DNA of 8,524 nucleotides from an uncultured Prevotella sp. (GTDB lineage Bacteria; Bacteroidota; Bacteroidia; Bacteroidales; Bacteroidaceae), in contig CAKPTK010000098.1 of NCBI GenBank assembly GCA_934190685.1, positions 1 to 8,524 on the forward strand, in the 5' to 3' direction. Positions 6,118 through 8,524 of this stretch are shown piece after piece (the first letter of the stretch is position 1; the number at the start of each line of letters is the position of its first letter). The notes beneath the pieces were generated by a model, which was given only the letters and a program-made list of their open reading frames with translations, was not told the DNA's origin and did no database searches. Made by a program: the position numbers and the translations under genes.

Positions 6118-6140
6118 AGATTTTTAACTTAAAAAATACG

Positions 6141-6166
6141 TTGTATTAAGAAAAACACTAATTTTG
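6141..6166 (+). promoter_or_regulatory. candidate Bacteroidota-type promoter of the kinase/regulator operon
   Basis: TAATTTTG (6159-6166) matches the -7 consensus TAnnTTTG. The nearest upstream TTG (6141-6143) is 15 bases away, shorter than the usual 19-21, so the -33 element is weak or absent. With the usual spacing to the start site, transcription would begin close to ATG 6172, implying an extremely short or absent leader. Confidence 0.45.
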
Positions 6167-6171
6167 CCGAC

Positions 6172-7743
6172 ATGAAAAAGAAAACAATTTGGACTATAGC
6201 AATCATAATGGGACTTTCGTTCCTCTGCTTACTCTTCATGCAGCTGAAATATATCAAGGAAATGGCCAACATGAAGAAAGAGCAGTTTGACGAGTCTGTC
6301 AACCGTGCGCTCTATCAGGCATCACGCAATCTGGAGCTCAACGAAACATTGCGCTATCTTGAAAAAGATGTCAACGAGACGGAGCGCAAGGCCTATCGTA
6401 AAGACTCCTTGGGAACGAGGACAGGCATGCCTGACGGAACAATCCAACAGTCCCATCAGTATTCCGTGACGGGCAAGGATGGTACAATGTATTCCTCATT
6501 CGAACTCAAGACTATCGCCACCCGACCTTCTTCCATGCCCAAGGGCATGATACTCCGAAACGACCGCAACTCTATTACGGAAGCGTCGAAGTCTATGCGT
6601 GAGATTGTGAGAAACCGCTATGTCTACCAAAAAGCATTGCTGGACGAGGTAGTATACAGCATTCTTTATTCTGCATCGGAAAAACCTCTGAAAGAGCGTA
6701 TTAACTTCAAATTGCTTGATCAAGACTTAAGGGCGGAGCTGATGAACAACGGCATCAATATTCCCTATCATTTCACCGTGACGACACAGGATGGTAGAGA
6801 GATTTACCGCTGTCCGGAATATTCGGATGAAGGAGAGGAATACAGCTATTCACAAGTATTGTTCCGCAACGACCCTCAGTCAAAGACAGGCATAGTCCGA
6901 ATTCACTTCCCGGACATGAACAGTTACATCTTTTCATCGGTCTACTTCATGATTCCGTCGGTCGTGTTCACCATCGTGCTGTTGATTACTTTTGTATTCA
7001 CCATTGTGGTCATCTTCCGACAGAAACGCTATTCTGAAATCAAGAACGATTTCATCAACAATATGACTCACGAGCTGAAGACACCTATCTCGAGCATCTC
7101 GCTTGCTGCCCAGATGCTCAACGACGAGAGCGTGCCGAAGAGCCCAGCCATGATGAAACACTTGGGAGGCGTGATAGCCGATGAGACGAAACGCTTGCGC
7201 TTCCTGGTGGAAAAGGTGCTGCAGATGTCGATGTTTGACCGTAAGAAGGCCGTCTTCAAGAAAAAGGAGCTCGACCTCAACGAGATGGTGGAGAATGTGG
7301 CCCACTCCTTCACGCTCCGTGTGGAGCATACGGGAGGCAAGATTTATGTGGACATCGAAGCCATTGAATCCAAACTGTATGTCGATGAGGTGCATTTCAC
7401 CAATGTGTTGTTCAATCTGATGGACAATGCCGTGAAGTATCGCAAGCCTGACCAGCCCATCAACATCTATATGAAGACATGGAACGATGACGAACACCTT
7501 TACTTCTCGGTGCGCGACAATGGTCTCGGCATTAAGAAAGAAGATTTGAAGAAGGTGTTTGACAAGTTCTACCGGGTTCATACCGGCAATGTGCACGATG
7601 TGAAAGGCTTCGGCTTGGGTCTTGCCTATGTCAAGAAGATTGTCGATCTCCACAAGGGCGAGATCCGCATCAGCAGCGAATATGGCAAAGGCACCACTTT
7701 CACCATCAAATTGCCGATCGTGAAAGACAATGAAACAGAATAA
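6172..7743 (+). CDS. rprX: membrane sensor histidine kinase, RprX-like
   Basis: A 523-residue inner-membrane sensor kinase that would autophosphorylate on His and pass the phosphate to the regulator encoded 38 bases downstream. A first membrane helix (about 6-25) follows the basic start MKKK. A long extracytoplasmic sensor region (about 26-254) begins with a charged helical stretch, and a second membrane helix lies at about 256-282. The HisKA H-box FINNMTHELKTP carries the phosphoacceptor H300. The ATPase domain has the N-box NLMDNAVKY (415-423), G1 DNGLGI (449-454), F-box FDKFYR (463-468) and G2 GFGLGL (479-484), so it is catalytically intact. No HAMP or PAS domain is obvious between the second helix and the H-box. 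Length and order match RprX of Bacteroides, whose signal is not established. The symbol rests on that similarity and the gene pairing. ATG 6172 has no Shine-Dalgarno. Confidence 0.93.
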   Translation: MKKKTIWTIAIIMGLSFLCLLFMQLKYIKEMANMKKEQFDESVNRALYQASRNLELNETLRYLEKDVNETERKAYRKDSLGTRTGMPDGTIQQSHQYSVTGKDGTMYSSFELKTIATRPSSMPKGMILRNDRNSITEASKSMREIVRNRYVYQKALLDEVVYSILYSASEKPLKERINFKLLDQDLRAELMNNGINIPYHFTVTTQDGREIYRCPEYSDEGEEYSYSQVLFRNDPQSKTGIVRIHFPDMNSYIFSSVYFMIPSVVFTIVLLITFVFTIVVIFRQKRYSEIKNDFINNMTHELKTPISSISLAAQMLNDESVPKSPAMMKHLGGVIADETKRLRFLVEKVLQMSMFDRKKAVFKKKELDLNEMVENVAHSFTLRVEHTGGKIYVDIEAIESKLYVDEVHFTNVLFNLMDNAVKYRKPDQPINIYMKTWNDDEHLYFSVRDNGLGIKKEDLKKVFDKFYRVHTGNVHDVKGFGLGLAYVKKIVDLHKGEIRISSEYGKGTTFTIKLPIVKDNETE

Positions 7744-7781
7744 AACGATTGATTATTAATAAGAAAATAAATTGTAAGATT

Positions 7782-8486
7782 ATGGAAGATAACGAAAACA
7801 AATTGAAGATTCTTCTTTGCGAAGACGACGAGAATCTCGGCATGTTGCTGCGTGAATATTTGCAGGCCAAGAATTTCTATGCAGAGCTTTGCCCGGACGG
7901 CGAGGCTGGTTTCAAGGCCTTCACCAAGGACAAGTTTGACATCTGCGTGCTCGATGTGATGATGCCCAAGAAAGACGGATTCACCCTGGCACAGGAGATT
8001 CGCCAAATCAACAGTGAGATGCCTATCATCTTCCTGACAGCCAAGACTCAGAAGGAAGACATTCTCGAAGGTTTCAAACTGGGCGCTGACGACTACATCA
8101 CCAAGCCTTTCTCTATGGAGGAACTTGTGATGCGTGTGGAAGCTATCCTCCGCCGTGTGCGTGGCAAGAAATCCCGTGAGTGCACGGTTTACCACATTGG
8201 CCGCTTCACTTTCGACACACAGAAGCAATTGCTCACCATCGGTGACAAGCACACCAAGCTCACCACTAAGGAGAACGAACTCCTGGCTCTGCTTTGCGCC
8301 CACGCCAACGAGATTCTGCAACGTGACTTCGCCTTGAAGACTATCTGGATTGATGACAACTATTTCAATGCCCGTTCGATGGATGTTTACATCACAAAAC
8401 TTCGCAAGCACCTGAAGGACGATGACCAGATTGAAATCATCAATATCCACGGCAAGGGTTATAAACTCATCACTCCTGAGAACTAA
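7782..8486 (+). CDS. rprY: OmpR/PhoB-family response regulator, RprY-like
   Basis: A 234-residue cytoplasmic transcription regulator. The receiver domain (about 7-123) has the acidic pocket E14-D15-D16, the phosphoacceptor D58 in VLDVMMPKKDG, the switch threonine T86 and K108 in ITKPF. A linker with RRVRGKK is followed by a winged-helix DNA-binding domain (about 134-231) that includes LTTKENELLALL, the recognition-helix region RSMDVYITKLRKHLK and the closing wing IHGKGYKL. All key residues are present, so phosphotransfer from the kinase just upstream is expected. The frame is open to a TTG at 7749, but those 11 codons look like leader, and ATG 7782 gives the usual N-terminus. A 38-base A-rich gap separates it from the kinase, so they form an operon. 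Target genes are unknown; OmpR-class proteins typically bind tandem repeats about 11 bases apart. Confidence 0.95.
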   Translation: MEDNENKLKILLCEDDENLGMLLREYLQAKNFYAELCPDGEAGFKAFTKDKFDICVLDVMMPKKDGFTLAQEIRQINSEMPIIFLTAKTQKEDILEGFKLGADDYITKPFSMEELVMRVEAILRRVRGKKSRECTVYHIGRFTFDTQKQLLTIGDKHTKLTTKENELLALLCAHANEILQRDFALKTIWIDDNYFNARSMDVYITKLRKHLKDDDQIEIINIHGKGYKLITPEN

Positions 8487-8524
8487 CTCTTATAGGAACC
8501 GACAAAAAAGCGGGACAGTTACTC

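Larger units (their letters stand above)
5383..6171. other. 789-base non-coding interval rich in inverted and direct repeats
   Basis: No persuasive gene lies here on either strand. The first 114 bases contain the terminator of the flavoprotein gene. The rest is AT-rich and holds interlocked stems (5504-5556), a cluster of TGTATGATTT repeats (5555-5668), an A9T5 tract (5671-5684), a palindrome (5827-5846), a foldable block (5851-5909), a 7-bp inverted repeat with 14-base loop (5977-6004), a 34-base interrupted palindrome (6084-6117) and a promoter-like element at the kinase gene. Two short open frames (+ 5634-5822 and - 5862-6068) have no recognisable domain. I see no tRNA cloverleaf. Confidence 0.8.

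Noticed and set aside
7749..7781. TTG start for the response regulator
   Set aside because: The 11 added residues are Ile/Asn/Lys-rich leader translation; receiver domains of this family begin near ATG 7782.

Overview
The window looks like chromosomal DNA of a Bacteroidales bacterium, most likely a Prevotella-type genus. The grounds are a kinase/response-regulator pair resembling RprX/RprY of Bacteroides, a TAnnTTTG promoter-like element just upstream of that pair, few classical Shine-Dalgarno sites, and a four-gene 2-oxoacid:ferredoxin oxidoreductase set of the kind common in anaerobic Bacteroidota. Genus is inferred from family resemblance; nothing here fixes a species.

Region 1 (1-3772) is one co-directional cluster: the 3' part of folD (one-carbon folate metabolism), a 64-residue TPR-like protein, a 2[4Fe-4S] ferredoxin subunit, then the alpha, beta and gamma subunits of a 2-oxoacid:ferredoxin oxidoreductase. 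The four enzyme genes are separated by only 6, 8 and 17 bases, and the cluster ends at a strong intrinsic terminator at 3736-3772. The enzyme would decarboxylate a 2-oxoacid (branched-chain or 2-oxoglutarate) to its acyl-CoA and pass electrons to ferredoxin.

Region 2 (3811-5496) is a single-gene unit: an uncharacterised FAD-dependent dehydrogenase of the COG2509 type followed by its own strong terminator at 5455-5496. The start codon must lie downstream of the preceding terminator hairpin, so ATG 3811 is preferred.

Region 3 (5383-6171) is a 789-base AT-rich stretch with no convincing gene but much symmetry: interlocked inverted repeats, tandem 11-base repeats, a near-perfect 20-base palindrome, a foldable three-stem block, and a 34-base interrupted palindrome close to the kinase promoter. 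This is the least explained part of the window and the best place for further work.

Region 4 (6172-8486) is a two-component operon: a membrane histidine kinase with a large extracytoplasmic sensor region, then an OmpR/PhoB-class response regulator.

I see no CRISPR array, insertion sequence, phage gene, tRNA or rRNA. The coding content is mostly housekeeping metabolism plus one signalling pair, and I do not see a clear undescribed multi-gene system.
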